Below, piece after piece: positions 21,844-29,921 of a stretch of DNA of 64,000 nt. The DNA is from Plesiocystis pacifica SIR-1. Its GTDB lineage: Bacteria > Myxococcota_A > Polyangia > Nannocystales > Nannocystaceae. The DNA lies in NCBI RefSeq assembly GCF_000170895.1, contig NZ_ABCS01000001.1, positions 62,001 through 126,000 on the forward strand, in the 5' to 3' direction. The notes beneath the pieces were generated by a model, which was given only the letters and a program-made list of their open reading frames with translations, ran no database searches and was not told where the DNA came from. Positions within the stretch are counted from its first letter, which is position 1. The number at the start of each line of letters is the position of its first letter. The translations under genes were made by a program, and so were the position numbers.

Positions 21844-22625
21844 CGGGGGGACTTCACGTCGCGCGGGGTGGCGGAGGGCTGCGTCGGCCGGCTCGGGGTG
21901 GTCCGCGAGGGGGGGCGGACCGCCGGCTTGCGACGCCCGGCGTCTTGCTCACGGGTCAAGATCAGGAAGTACTGATAGGGGAGGAAGTCGTGCTCCTCCG
22001 CGACGGCGAAGCCGACCCCGGCCAGCTCGCGCTTGGCCATGGCCTTGGGGATGCGCTGGTTGGGCTTGGGGCAGCCGACGTGGCGCGGGCACTGGACCTC
22101 GGCGCGCCAGTCGATGAGCGCGAGGCGTCCGCCCGGGCGTAGGGCCGAGTGGACCGCGCGGAAGTAGGCGGCGCGGTCTTGGAGAAAGGAGTAGGTGTTG
22201 GAGATGAACACCACGTCGACGCTGTTGGCCGGGAGCAGGGGGTGCTCGTAGACGGCCAGGCGGGTGACGATGTTGGGCGTGCCCCAGCGCGCGCGCTGGC
22301 CGTCGATGTGGCGCTTGAAGTCCGCGTCGACGTCGACGGCGTAGGTCGTGCCCCCGGAGGCTGCCTGGGCGAGGCGGCGGGTGAAGTAGCCCGAGCCCGC
22401 GCCGATGTCGGCGACGTCGGCCCCCGGCTCGAGCTTCAGGGCCTCGACGACCTGCGCGGGCCGGGCCCAGGCGTCGCGCTCGGGCTCCTCGAAGGAGGCG
22501 AGGGCGGCCTGCTTGTCGCCGTAGTGCGCCGCGGGGGGCTGGGTCTTGTCGTTGCTCGGGCACGCCGACAGCAGGAGCAGGAGCCCCAGGGCTCCCGTCA
22601 GGGCCGTCGTGAGTCGCGCGCGCAC
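21840..22625 (-). CDS. SAM-dependent methyltransferase-like protein with lipoprotein signal
   Basis: 261 residues from GTG 22625. Signal ends in LLLSAC (Cys22). The body is a class I methyltransferase fold: motif I VADIGAGSGYFTRRL, acidic VDVD after strand 2, VDVVFISNTYSFL, LRPGGRLALIDW. The C-terminal 35 residues are Arg/Pro/Ser-rich and disordered-looking. A lipidated, extracytoplasmic SAM enzyme is odd because SAM is cytoplasmic; homologues with the same layout are common in proteobacteria and planctomycetes and their function is unclear. The 4-bp overlap with the oxidosqualene cyclase suggests a joint role, perhaps in sterol modification, but this is inference. A TATGGT box lies 6 nt before the GTG. 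Confidence 0.82.
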   Translation of the reverse strand: MRARLTTALTGALGLLLLLSACPSNDKTQPPAAHYGDKQAALASFEEPERDAWARPAQVVEALKLEPGADVADIGAGSGYFTRRLAQAASGGTTYAVDVDADFKRHIDGQRARWGTPNIVTRLAVYEHPLLPANSVDVVFISNTYSFLQDRAAYFRAVHSALRPGGRLALIDWRAEVQCPRHVGCPKPNQRIPKAMAKRELAGVGFAVAEEHDFLPYQYFLILTREQDAGRRKPAVRPPSRTTPSRPTQPSATPRDVKSPR

Positions 22626-22631
22626 CCCCAG

Positions 22632-22637
22632 ACCATA
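22632..22637 (-). promoter_or_regulatory. -10 box (TATGGT) for the methyltransferase-cyclase operon
   Basis: TATGGT on the minus strand lies exactly 6 nt before GTG 22625, so the operon transcript is probably leaderless. Confidence 0.5.
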
Positions 22638-22823
22638 GACAGCGCGCTTCGCCCAGGCAAAGGCTCCAGGTCGGCACTGCGAGCGAGGTCACGCTCCGCC
22701 CCGTCGGCGGCGCGGGGGCTCACGGGCGGGGGTTCGCCAGCCTGGGGCCAGGCTGGGTCGCTCTGCGCGTCGTTGAGGCCCCGGCCTCGCGCTGCGCCGT
22801 GGACCCGATACACTGCGTCGACC

Positions 22824-23705
22824 TTGGCCGCGACCCAGACCGCCGAACCTCGTCCCGCGCGCGCTCGCACGGCGAAGCAAGATCGCTGCGCCCGCTGCGG
22901 CGAGGCCTTCGAGGGCCTCGACGATCGTCGCACCCAGGTCCGCGCCCCGGATCTGTGCCGGAGCTGCCACCTCGATCCGCGCGCGCGCGCCTTGCCCCTC
23001 GAGACCGATCTCGAGCGCGGCTGGCTGGGTCGCTGCGTCCGGACCCTCGGGCAGCTGATCATCTCGCCCTCGCGGAGCTTCCGCGCCGTCGAGGAGCCCG
23101 TCGACCACGGCCGCGTGCTCGCCTTCCTCGCCCTGCTGCGCCTGAGCCTGTGGCTGGTCGCGATGGCCTGGGGCGGGCAGGGCTGGGCCCTCGACGACGG
23201 GCCCCAGGGCCTCGACCGACCGACGGTGGTCGGGGTGCTCGCGGGCGCGCAGTTCGCCGACACCCTCCGCCTGTGGCTGCTGATGATGGTCCCCCTGGGC
23301 CTGCCGATGCTCTACTTCTTCGGGGGCATCCTCGGCCACCTGGGCCTGGCGCTGACCGGCGGGGCGCGGCGCTCGATCGGCGCGAGCATGCGCGCCTTTG
23401 GCCTGGCCCTCGCGCCCGCGTTGTTGTTGGTCGGCGTGCTCGACGTCCTGCTGATCGGCGTGGGCGTGGAGCCCGAGGTCTGGGCGGTGATCCTGGCCGT
23501 CGCGGTGGTCTCGTCGCTGTGGCGCCTGGCCTTCGCGCTCTCGCGGACCCACGGGACCTCGCTGTTCCGCGGCCTGCTCGTCGCCTTGTTGCCGGCGCTG
23601 CTGTTCACCTCGGCGTGTATCGGCCGGGGCCTGCTCGAGCTCGAGCGCCTGCCCTTCGTCGAGGTCGAAGAAGACCCCGACGAGTACTACATCCCCGAGA
23701 TTTGA
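22824..23705 (+). CDS. YIP1-like integral membrane protein with N-terminal zinc ribbon
   Basis: About 293 residues. The N-terminus has a CxxC...CxxC zinc ribbon (CARCGEAF, LCRSCH); the rest has five or so hydrophobic helices after the conserved IISPSRSFRAVEEP stretch, the pattern of bacterial YIP1-family (DUF1282-like) membrane proteins, whose function is not established. No ATG or GTG lies in frame upstream; TTG 22824 is chosen because TACACT lies 9 nt before it. The stop is 5 bp before the thioesterase GTG, so the two are likely one operon. Confidence 0.75.
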   Translation: MAATQTAEPRPARARTAKQDRCARCGEAFEGLDDRRTQVRAPDLCRSCHLDPRARALPLETDLERGWLGRCVRTLGQLIISPSRSFRAVEEPVDHGRVLAFLALLRLSLWLVAMAWGGQGWALDDGPQGLDRPTVVGVLAGAQFADTLRLWLLMMVPLGLPMLYFFGGILGHLGLALTGGARRSIGASMRAFGLALAPALLLVGVLDVLLIGVGVEPEVWAVILAVAVVSSLWRLAFALSRTHGTSLFRGLLVALLPALLFTSACIGRGLLELERLPFVEVEEDPDEYYIPEI

Positions 23706-23710
23706 GCGCC

Positions 23711-24214
23711 GTGGTCGAGCCCTTGGACATCCCCCCTGGCTTCAGCGACCCCGAGGGCCTCGGCACCCCCGTGTGCGTGCGCCAGGCCGTGGCCTGGGGC
23801 GAGATGGACTCCCTCGGCCACGTCAACAACATCATCTACCTGCGTTGGCTGGAGAACGCCCGCTTCGAGTGGTTCGAGCGCGTGGGCGTGTCGGCGTGGA
23901 TGCGCGAGAGCGGCGGGGCCGTGGGTCCGATCCTGGCCCGCGTCGAGTGCGACTACCGCTTGCCCGTGGGCTTCCCGGACAAGGTGTGGACGAGCCTGCG
24001 CTGCGTCGAGCTCGGCGGCTCGAGCATGCGCCTGCGCAGCCAGGTGTGGTCCGAGGCCCACGGCGCCGTCGCGGCCGAGGGCGACGCCGTGATCGTGCTC
24101 GTCGACTACGCGGCCGAGAGCTCGGTGCGCGTCCCCGAGCCGATCCGCGCGGCGATCCGTGCCCTCGACGGCGAGGGCCTCGTCGAGCGCGGCCGCTCGA
24201 CGCCGACGGCCTGA
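23711..24214 (+). CDS. Hotdog-fold acyl-CoA thioesterase (4HBT family)
   Basis: 167 residues, single hotdog domain with the 4-hydroxybenzoyl-CoA thioesterase signature: catalytic-region WGEMDSLGHVNNIIYLRWLENAR near residue 35, with Asp and the HVNN turn intact. Hydrolyses acyl-CoA thioesters in the cytoplasm; substrate unknown (FadM-like and YbgC-like members differ in chain length). GTG 23711 lies 5 bp after the membrane protein gene; TTG 23702, overlapping its TGA, is an alternative. Confidence 0.85.
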   Translation: MVEPLDIPPGFSDPEGLGTPVCVRQAVAWGEMDSLGHVNNIIYLRWLENARFEWFERVGVSAWMRESGGAVGPILARVECDYRLPVGFPDKVWTSLRCVELGGSSMRLRSQVWSEAHGAVAAEGDAVIVLVDYAAESSVRVPEPIRAAIRALDGEGLVERGRSTPTA

Positions 24215-24345
24215 ACGCCGCGGGCGAAGCGAACGCTCGCGTCGTCCCGCGCGGGCGAGCTGTGGCGATAACCCGGTGGAAACACGGCGCAGCGGGCCGT
24301 TGGCTTCGACAGCTCACCGTCCTCGGCTCGGGAGAGTTGCCTACC

Positions 24346-26430
24346 ATGGCTGCGATGACCACGCCCTACGCCGTCCCGCCGCTGACCCCCAACGAGGAGC
24401 GGCTCGTCCGTGAGATCAACGCCACCTGGACCCCCGAGCGCGCGCGCTCGGAGCTGGTCTCGCTGCTCCAGACGGCCGTGGAGGTCGAGCTAGCGACCAT
24501 CCCCATCTACCTCTACACCTACTACTCGATCGATCGCACCGTGGCCAAGGGCGAGCCCGGGGGCTTCCCGTCCACGGACCTGGCCCGCTTCGCCGACAAG
24601 GCCGGCGCGCTGATCATGAGCGTGGCCGTCGAGGAGATGCTGCACATGTCGCTGTCCTCGAACATCTATTTTTCGCTCACGGGCAAGCCCCCGGCGCTCT
24701 ACCTGCGCTCGCCCGCGCCCTACCCGAGCAGCCTCCCGGGCCACGCCTTCCTCGGCCCCGACGGCGAGCCCTTCGAGGTTCCCCTGGCCAAGCTGTCCGT
24801 CGATCACCTGTGGCACTTCCTCGAGATCGAGTACCCCGAAGAGCGCGACGCCCCGCCGGAGGACGCGAACTGGCAGACCATCGGCCAGATCTACTCGTAC
24901 ATCCGCTGCATCATCGAGTCCGATCGCATCCAGGACTGCGACTTTCAAAAGGGCGCCGAGTCCCGCCAGATCCAGTCGACCAACTACTCGCCCAACAACA
25001 TCGACACCGGCTACCCGGAGGCGAGCTTCGACATCAACTGCCCCACGCCCGCGACCACCGAGGGCTCGGCCTCGGAGGTGTCGCAGTTCGCCAGCCGCGA
25101 GGACAGCCACGTCGGGCCGAGCGCGCTGATGCCGATCACCAGCTGCGAGCAGGCCGTCCAGGCGATCACCACCATCTGCTTTCAGGGCGAGGGCTTCGAC
25201 CACACCCGCTTCGACGACCCCACCGACCGCGAGCAGTCGCACTACGCGAAGTTCCTCTCGGTCCAGTCCGAGCTCGCGGGCTACCCCGGGGCCGACCCGC
25301 ACCGCATCCCCCTGAAGATCCCCCCGGCCCCGCGCCAGTTCACCCCCGACGAGCTGCGCGCGGTGGTGTTCGAGTTCCCCGACAACCCCGTGGCCGCGGC
25401 CTTCCCCGAGGGGCGCCGGGACATCGCGGACATCGCCAGCGGCCTCTACCAGTACATGCTGATCATGTGCGAGGCCATCTTCCTGCAGACGCCGGAGAAC
25501 CAAAAGCTCTACTTCAACCGGACCCTGCACATGTCGATGATCTGGGTGCTCGACAAGTTCATCCAGTCCATGCGCACGGTCTACCTCGAGCCCACGGGGG
25601 CCAGCCCGGGGCAGTGCGCCCGGCTCGCGCCGCCCTTCGACAACATCAACCTCGGCGCGCGGCACCAGGCCTTCGCCACGCTCGAGAGCATGTGCGCCCG
25701 GGCCCACGCCCGCTACGCCGACGCGCCCTGGTACAAGCAGGCCGGCCTCGACTACTACATCGACAAGGCCATCCCCGAGCTCCCCGACGTCAGCGAGTTC
25801 TTCGAGCCCAAGCCCGCGAGCACGGGCTGCGACGTCAGCCAGTACGCGGGCGTGCCGACCTTCCCCTCGAGCCCGCCGGCGACGGTGGCCTCGGGCGAGG
25901 TCCGGCACGCGTGCATGGGCCTCAACAGCTGCCGCGGCCAGGGCCGGACCCGCGACAACGCGTGCGCGGGCCAGGGCTACTGCTCGACGGCGCTGGCCTA
26001 CAACGCCAAGGACCCGAGCTCGCCCTCGGTCTCGGACCACACCTGCCACGTACAAAACGACTGCGCCAACCAGGGCGGCTGCGGGCTCTACGGCACCGCC
26101 GCCGAGCAGCTCGAGCCCGGGCACAACGGCTGCCAGAACCTGGGCTCGTGCGCCACGCCGATCAACGCCGAGCGCTTCGCCAGCGACGGGGCGATGCGCG
26201 GCAAGAGCGTGTGGCGGCGGGCTCGGGAGGTGTTCACGGACAAGGTCTGGCCCGGGCTGCGCGAGCAAAACCCCGACCTCCCCGAGGCGCCGCCGCCGGT
26301 CCCGGGCAGCGCCGCGAACCCGGACCTGTTCGCCTACGGGCCGACCATCGAGTGGATCCAGGACTACAGCGACGCCGGCATGACGGCCTGCGGCTCGAGC
26401 GGGCTCAGCGGAGCGGGCAGCTGCGCCTGA
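24346..26430 (+). CDS. Ferritin-like (VioB-type) protein with C-terminal Cys-ladder; probable bufferin-like MNIO substrate
   Basis: 694 residues. The N-terminal region is the ferritin-like domain found in iminophenyl-pyruvate dimer synthase VioB (AVEVELATIPIYLYTYY at 44-60); metal-ligand candidates are Glu46, Glu48, Glu97-x-x-His100 and Glu296-x-x-His299. The C-terminal region (about 520-605) holds nine Cys as four CX5C units: 523/529, 540/546, 567/573 (plus 579) and 596/602, with Gly/Asn/Gln spacers (CMGLNSCRGQG, CAGQGYC, CANQGGC, CQNLGSC). This matches the look of bufferin-type peptides whose Cys are modified by DUF692 (MNIO) oxidases, and a DUF692 gene follows 17 bp downstream. ATG 24346 has a GGAGAG site 9 nt upstream; ATG 24355 behind TACCAT is possible. 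No signal peptide seen. Modification is inferred. Confidence 0.85.
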   Translation: MAAMTTPYAVPPLTPNEERLVREINATWTPERARSELVSLLQTAVEVELATIPIYLYTYYSIDRTVAKGEPGGFPSTDLARFADKAGALIMSVAVEEMLHMSLSSNIYFSLTGKPPALYLRSPAPYPSSLPGHAFLGPDGEPFEVPLAKLSVDHLWHFLEIEYPEERDAPPEDANWQTIGQIYSYIRCIIESDRIQDCDFQKGAESRQIQSTNYSPNNIDTGYPEASFDINCPTPATTEGSASEVSQFASREDSHVGPSALMPITSCEQAVQAITTICFQGEGFDHTRFDDPTDREQSHYAKFLSVQSELAGYPGADPHRIPLKIPPAPRQFTPDELRAVVFEFPDNPVAAAFPEGRRDIADIASGLYQYMLIMCEAIFLQTPENQKLYFNRTLHMSMIWVLDKFIQSMRTVYLEPTGASPGQCARLAPPFDNINLGARHQAFATLESMCARAHARYADAPWYKQAGLDYYIDKAIPELPDVSEFFEPKPASTGCDVSQYAGVPTFPSSPPATVASGEVRHACMGLNSCRGQGRTRDNACAGQGYCSTALAYNAKDPSSPSVSDHTCHVQNDCANQGGCGLYGTAAEQLEPGHNGCQNLGSCATPINAERFASDGAMRGKSVWRRAREVFTDKVWPGLREQNPDLPEAPPPVPGSAANPDLFAYGPTIEWIQDYSDAGMTACGSSGLSGAGSCA

Positions 26431-26447
26431 GCTGAACGGGGAGCGCC

Positions 26448-27407
26448 ATGCAAGACGCACCGAGCCTCGGCCACCATCTGGGTCTCGGAGTTGGCCTGCG
26501 CAACGTCCACTTCGACCACATCCTGCGGGAGTGGCCGGCCGTGGACTGGTTCGAGGCCATCTCCGAGAACTTCATGGACTCCGGGGGGCGGCCCGGCTAC
26601 GTGCTCGCGCAGATCGCCGAGCGCTACCCGGTGGTGCTCCACGGCGTGTCCATGTCGATCGGCAGCTGCGACCCCCTGGACCGCGACTACCTCCGGCGCT
26701 TGCGGGCCCTCGCCGAGGGCGTGGGCGCGCGCTGGGTCAGCGACCACGTGTGCTGGACCGGCGTCGGCGGGGTCAACAGCCACGACCTGCTCCCGCTGCC
26801 CTTGACCGAGGAGGTGCTCGCCTACGTCGCCGAGCGCGTCCGCGTGGTCCAGGACATCCTCGGCCGGCCGCTGGTGCTCGAGAACCCCAGCACCTACCTG
26901 CGCCTGCGCGCCTCGACCCTGCGCGAGCCCGAGTTCCTCGCCGCGCTCGTGGCCGAGACCGGCTGCCGCCTGCTCCTCGACGTCAACAACGTGTTCGTCA
27001 GCTGCTTCAACGCGGGCGAGGACCCCCGCAGCTACCTCGACGCCTTCCCCTTCGAGGCCGTGGTCCAGCTGCACCTCGCGGGGCACCAGCGCGGCCCCGA
27101 GCACATCGTCGACACCCACGACCAGCCCGTGTCCGAGGGGGTCTGGGAGCTGTTTCGTCTGGCCTGGCAGCGCACCGGCGGGGCCTCGACGCTGCTCGAG
27201 TGGGACGGCGAGGTGCCGGCCTTCGAGCGGGTCCACGCCGAGCTCCTGCGCGCCCGGGAGTTCATGGCCGGGGAGCTCGACCACGGGCGCCTGGACGCGG
27301 CGCTGCGTCGGGGCCCGAGCGCGGCCGCGGAGGGGCTCTCGACCCCGGTCGACTTCCTGGTGCCTTCGGTCATGGGGCGCAGCGAGCTGGCCGCGGAGGC
27401 GCTGTGA
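26448..27407 (+). CDS. bufB: DUF692 multinuclear non-haem iron oxidase (MNIO, BufB/MbnB-like)
   Basis: 319-residue TIM-barrel enzyme of the DUF692 family. Conserved metal-ligand candidates are all visible: His65 (LHGVSMS), His100 (SDHVCW), Glu145 (LENPSTY), Asp178 and Asn180 (LLDVNNV), His209 and His213 (QLHLAGH), Asp222 and His224 (DTHDQP), Glu251 (LEWDGEVP). Characterised members (MbnB, BufB, TglH) use two or three irons and O2 to convert peptide Cys into oxazolone/thioamide, thiooxazole or related groups, together with a partner protein. Here the substrate is probably the Cys-rich tail encoded just upstream and the partner the DUF2063 protein downstream, with which it shares a GTGA overlap. 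Confidence 0.93.
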   Translation: MQDAPSLGHHLGLGVGLRNVHFDHILREWPAVDWFEAISENFMDSGGRPGYVLAQIAERYPVVLHGVSMSIGSCDPLDRDYLRRLRALAEGVGARWVSDHVCWTGVGGVNSHDLLPLPLTEEVLAYVAERVRVVQDILGRPLVLENPSTYLRLRASTLREPEFLAALVAETGCRLLLDVNNVFVSCFNAGEDPRSYLDAFPFEAVVQLHLAGHQRGPEHIVDTHDQPVSEGVWELFRLAWQRTGGASTLLEWDGEVPAFERVHAELLRAREFMAGELDHGRLDAALRRGPSAAAEGLSTPVDFLVPSVMGRSELAAEAL

Positions 27408-28252
27408 GCGAGTCAAAGGGGCAGCCTTCACCGCCCGCGTCGCTGCGGGACTTTCAGGACTGGATGCTCGGCGCCCTGGTCCGGCCCGAAGGCGCCAGCG
27501 GCCCCGAGCTGGACGTCCGCGTCCACCCGCCCGCGCGGGTCCGCCTGGGCACCTACCAGCGCAGCTACATCGCGCGCCTGGGCAAGTGCCTCGCCGGCCA
27601 GTTTCCCGCGCTGTGCCACGCCCTGGGGCCGGAGCTGTTCGACGACTTCGCCCGGGAGTACCTGCGCGCCCACCCCTCGACGAGCCACAGCCTCTACGCC
27701 CTGGGTCGGCGCTTCCCGGCCTGGCTCGAGGCCCAGCGACCCGACCGCGACGCGGCCGCAGCACAGCGAGAGGCGTGGATCGACTTCATGGTCGACCTGG
27801 CCGACTACGAGTGGCGGCTGTTCGAGCTCTTCGACGGACCGGGCCCGGAGCGCGAGCGAGAGCGCGAGCCCACGGCCGATTGCCCGGACGCCGAGCTCGC
27901 CCTTCAACCCCACCTGGTCCTGGCCGAGCACCGCTTCCCCGTGGCCTGGTACTACCACGAGGTCCGCGCGGGCCGTCGGCCGAGCGTCCCGCGGCGAGAG
28001 CCGAGCGCGTCGGTGCTGCTGCGCCGGGACTACGCGACCTCGACCTTCCCGGTTACGGCGCTGCACCTGCGCTTTTTGACCTGCGTGCGCGAGCGCGGCA
28101 GCGTGAACGCGGGGCTGGTGGGGCTCGCCGAAGTCCTCGGCCGACCCCTGGCGGAGATCGAGGCTGCGTGGGCGGCTCAGCGCGAGGGCGTGCGGCGGCC
28201 GTGGATCGAGGCCGGCTTCTTTACCCGGGCCCGTCCTCGAACGCGACGGTAG
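27404..28252 (+). CDS. bufC: DUF2063 partner protein of the MNIO enzyme (BufC/MbnC-like)
   Basis: 282 residues from GTG 27404, overlapping the bufB stop (GTGA). The N-terminal domain is DUF2063 (LRDFQDWMLGALV, RLGTYQRSYIARL, FPALCHALGPELFDDFAREYL, YEWRLFELFD), the helical recognition partner that binds the precursor and supports the DUF692 enzyme. The C-terminal 90 residues form the usual second domain (LRFLTCVRERGSVN). It completes a substrate-enzyme-partner operon. Family call is secure; the bufferin role is inferred from gene order. Confidence 0.9.
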   Translation: MSESKGQPSPPASLRDFQDWMLGALVRPEGASGPELDVRVHPPARVRLGTYQRSYIARLGKCLAGQFPALCHALGPELFDDFAREYLRAHPSTSHSLYALGRRFPAWLEAQRPDRDAAAAQREAWIDFMVDLADYEWRLFELFDGPGPEREREREPTADCPDAELALQPHLVLAEHRFPVAWYYHEVRAGRRPSVPRREPSASVLLRRDYATSTFPVTALHLRFLTCVRERGSVNAGLVGLAEVLGRPLAEIEAAWAAQREGVRRPWIEAGFFTRARPRTRR

Positions 28253-28353
28253 ACTCGCGGACCAGGTCGACGCGCCGCCGTCGAGGTCGAGACGGCTGGC
28301 CTCGTCGATGGCTACCGGTGCCATGAAACCCTTCTCGCCAGCTTCGGTTTTGA

Positions 28354-29334
28354 TCAGTCTTCGGTCGCGTCTGCGCCACGCAGCTCGATGGTCGTCGGCT
28401 CTCGAAAGTTGAGAAAAGACAGGCTGACGCTGAGGTCGAGGGCGAGGACCTCGTGCCACCACCACCCGGGCAGGTAGAGGGCTTCGCCGGGCTCGAGCAC
28501 GACCTCGTAGCCGCGCTCCCCCGCCGCGATCGCCTGCTCGAGGGTCTCGCCCGCGTAGTAGCCCACCGCAGCGTCGGCGAGCCGGGCCGACCACGGCGCG
28601 AGCATGCGAAAGCGCTTTTGCCCGCGCAGCTGGCAAAACAAGATGTTGCAAGAGTCGTGGTGCAGCGGGGTCCGGGTGCCGGCGGGGCCGAACCAGAAGC
28701 TGCACGCGCGCTTTGGGGTCAGGTAGCGCTCGTCGAGGCCGACGTCGTCGAACAGCGGCGCGAACTCGGGCTGCTCCGCGACGCGGTTGTTGGCGATCAT
28801 GTAGAGGTCGTTGGTCACGCCCGCAGCGCGGACCTTGGCGGCGTACTCGGCCATGGTGGTCGTGGACACGCAGCGCGAGTAGTCGCGGTCGGGGTGCTCG
28901 AGCTGGTCGCGGCCCTCGCAGATCTGCAGCTTCGTCGCGCCGAGCACCTGCCCCAGATACTCGGGGGTCCACTTGCTCACGGCGGGCCAGTCCCGGGCGA
29001 CGTCGGTCAGCACGACGGGCTGCGCGTGGCGGACGTAGCGGGCGTAGAACTCGTCGCCCGAGAGCCCCTCGACGCGCTCGATGCCGCGGCCGTGGCCGCG
29101 CTCGAGGGTCTGCAGCAGGCCGAGCAAGGCGTCGCGCCGGTCGACCCTACGGTTGAGCTTCCGGGCCGCTCGCAGGCCCGGGGACGCGAGGATGGCGGAG
29201 ACCTCCGAGCGGGCGAGGGCTTCGGGCACGCCGCCCTCGACGAGCGTCTCGATCAGCTCCGGGGCGTCAACGCCTGCGAGCGCGTTGTCGACGATCCAGT
29301 CTTGCCACTGCGGCGCGAGCTGGGCCTCGCTCAC
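28354..29334 (-). CDS. Cupin_8/JmjC-like Fe(II)/2-oxoglutarate dioxygenase
   Basis: 326 residues. The C-terminal two thirds is a JmjC-type double-stranded beta-helix with iron ligands His225 and Asp227 (TPLHHDSCN) and His294 (LPGWWWHEV), plus the family's FWFGPAGTRTP and QKRFRMLAPW. Such enzymes hydroxylate proteins or small molecules in the cytoplasm. The N-terminal 90 residues are helical (GVPEALARSEV) and may bind the target. Its ATG overlaps the stop of the Pro-rich lipoprotein gene by 4 bp, so they are co-expressed. It converges with the bufferin-like operon across 101 bp. Target unknown. Confidence 0.9.
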   Translation of the reverse strand: MSEAQLAPQWQDWIVDNALAGVDAPELIETLVEGGVPEALARSEVSAILASPGLRAARKLNRRVDRRDALLGLLQTLERGHGRGIERVEGLSGDEFYARYVRHAQPVVLTDVARDWPAVSKWTPEYLGQVLGATKLQICEGRDQLEHPDRDYSRCVSTTTMAEYAAKVRAAGVTNDLYMIANNRVAEQPEFAPLFDDVGLDERYLTPKRACSFWFGPAGTRTPLHHDSCNILFCQLRGQKRFRMLAPWSARLADAAVGYYAGETLEQAIAAGERGYEVVLEPGEALYLPGWWWHEVLALDLSVSLSFLNFREPTTIELRGADATED

Positions 29335-29858
29335 GCGGTCCGCACCACGCAGCTGCGGTCTCGCTCGTCGACGTGGACGGTCACCCGAGCTCCAGGCGAG
29401 AGCTCGAGGGCCTCGAGGTGCTCCTCGCCGTCGGGCCAGCGGATCAGCAGATCGTAGCGACCGTGGGCGAGCTGACCGGGGCCGCGGAGGGTGCCGTCAC
29501 AGGCGCGCAGCAGCGCCTCGTCGGTCCCCTCGATGCGCAGCGTGGCGTCCTGGAGGGCCGAGGTCGCGCCGTCCAGGCTCGGCTTCGGGGCCTGGGGAGG
29601 CTCCTCCTTGGGCTCCGCCTCGACCTCGGGATCCGGCCCGGGCTGAGGCGGCAGGTGTTCCTCTGGCTCGGGCTGCGGTGGCACCTGAGGCATCGTCTCC
29701 GGGTCCGGGTAGGGCTGCGGAGGTTGCGGAGGCTGCGGGGGCGGTTGGGGGAGCGTGTTGGGGGTCGCGCAGGCGCTCGCCAAGGCCAAGGCAGCCGCGG
29801 CGACCACCGTCGAGACGAGCGGAGGACAATCCGGGAGGGAAGTGGGTTTTTTGGCCAT
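29331..29858 (-). CDS. Proline-rich lipoprotein
   Basis: 175 residues from ATG 29858. Lipobox LASAC (Cys30) is followed by a 60-residue tract of Pro with Gln, Glu and Asp (QPPPQPPQPPQPYPDPE), then a small globular domain of about 75 residues (LRIEGTDEALLRACDGTLRG, PDGEEHLEALEL, SPGARVTVHV). The Pro-rich arm could span the periplasm or the cell surface. Function unknown. First gene of an operon with the JmjC-like enzyme; TACAAT lies 9 nt upstream of the ATG. The longer open frame up to 31190 is antisense to the MutS-like gene. Confidence 0.75.
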   Translation of the reverse strand: MAKKPTSLPDCPPLVSTVVAAAALALASACATPNTLPQPPPQPPQPPQPYPDPETMPQVPPQPEPEEHLPPQPGPDPEVEAEPKEEPPQAPKPSLDGATSALQDATLRIEGTDEALLRACDGTLRGPGQLAHGRYDLLIRWPDGEEHLEALELSPGARVTVHVDERDRSCVVRTA

Positions 29859-29867
29859 GGCGCTTTG

Positions 29868-29873
29868 ATTGTA
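29868..29873 (-). promoter_or_regulatory. -10 box (TACAAT) for the lipoprotein-JmjC operon
   Basis: TACAAT on the minus strand is 9 nt before ATG 29858. Only 63 bp separate this start from the divergent ATG 29922, so the two promoters are back to back. Confidence 0.5.
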
Positions 29874-29906
29874 GCGGACTGGAGCGGCGCCTCGGAGCCT
29901 GGCTGC

Positions 29907-29912
29907 TAGTCT
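29907..29912 (+). promoter_or_regulatory. Extended -10 box (TGCTAGTCT) for the MutS-like gene
   Basis: TAGTCT preceded by TGC, 9 nt before ATG 29922, part of the recurring GCTGCTAG motif. Confidence 0.5.
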
Positions 29913-29921
29913 CCGCCGCTC

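Noticed and set aside
28253-28353. C-terminal extension of a minus-strand frame past the JmjC gene
   Set aside because: The JmjC gene stops at 28354; the longer antisense frame over bufC has no coding character.
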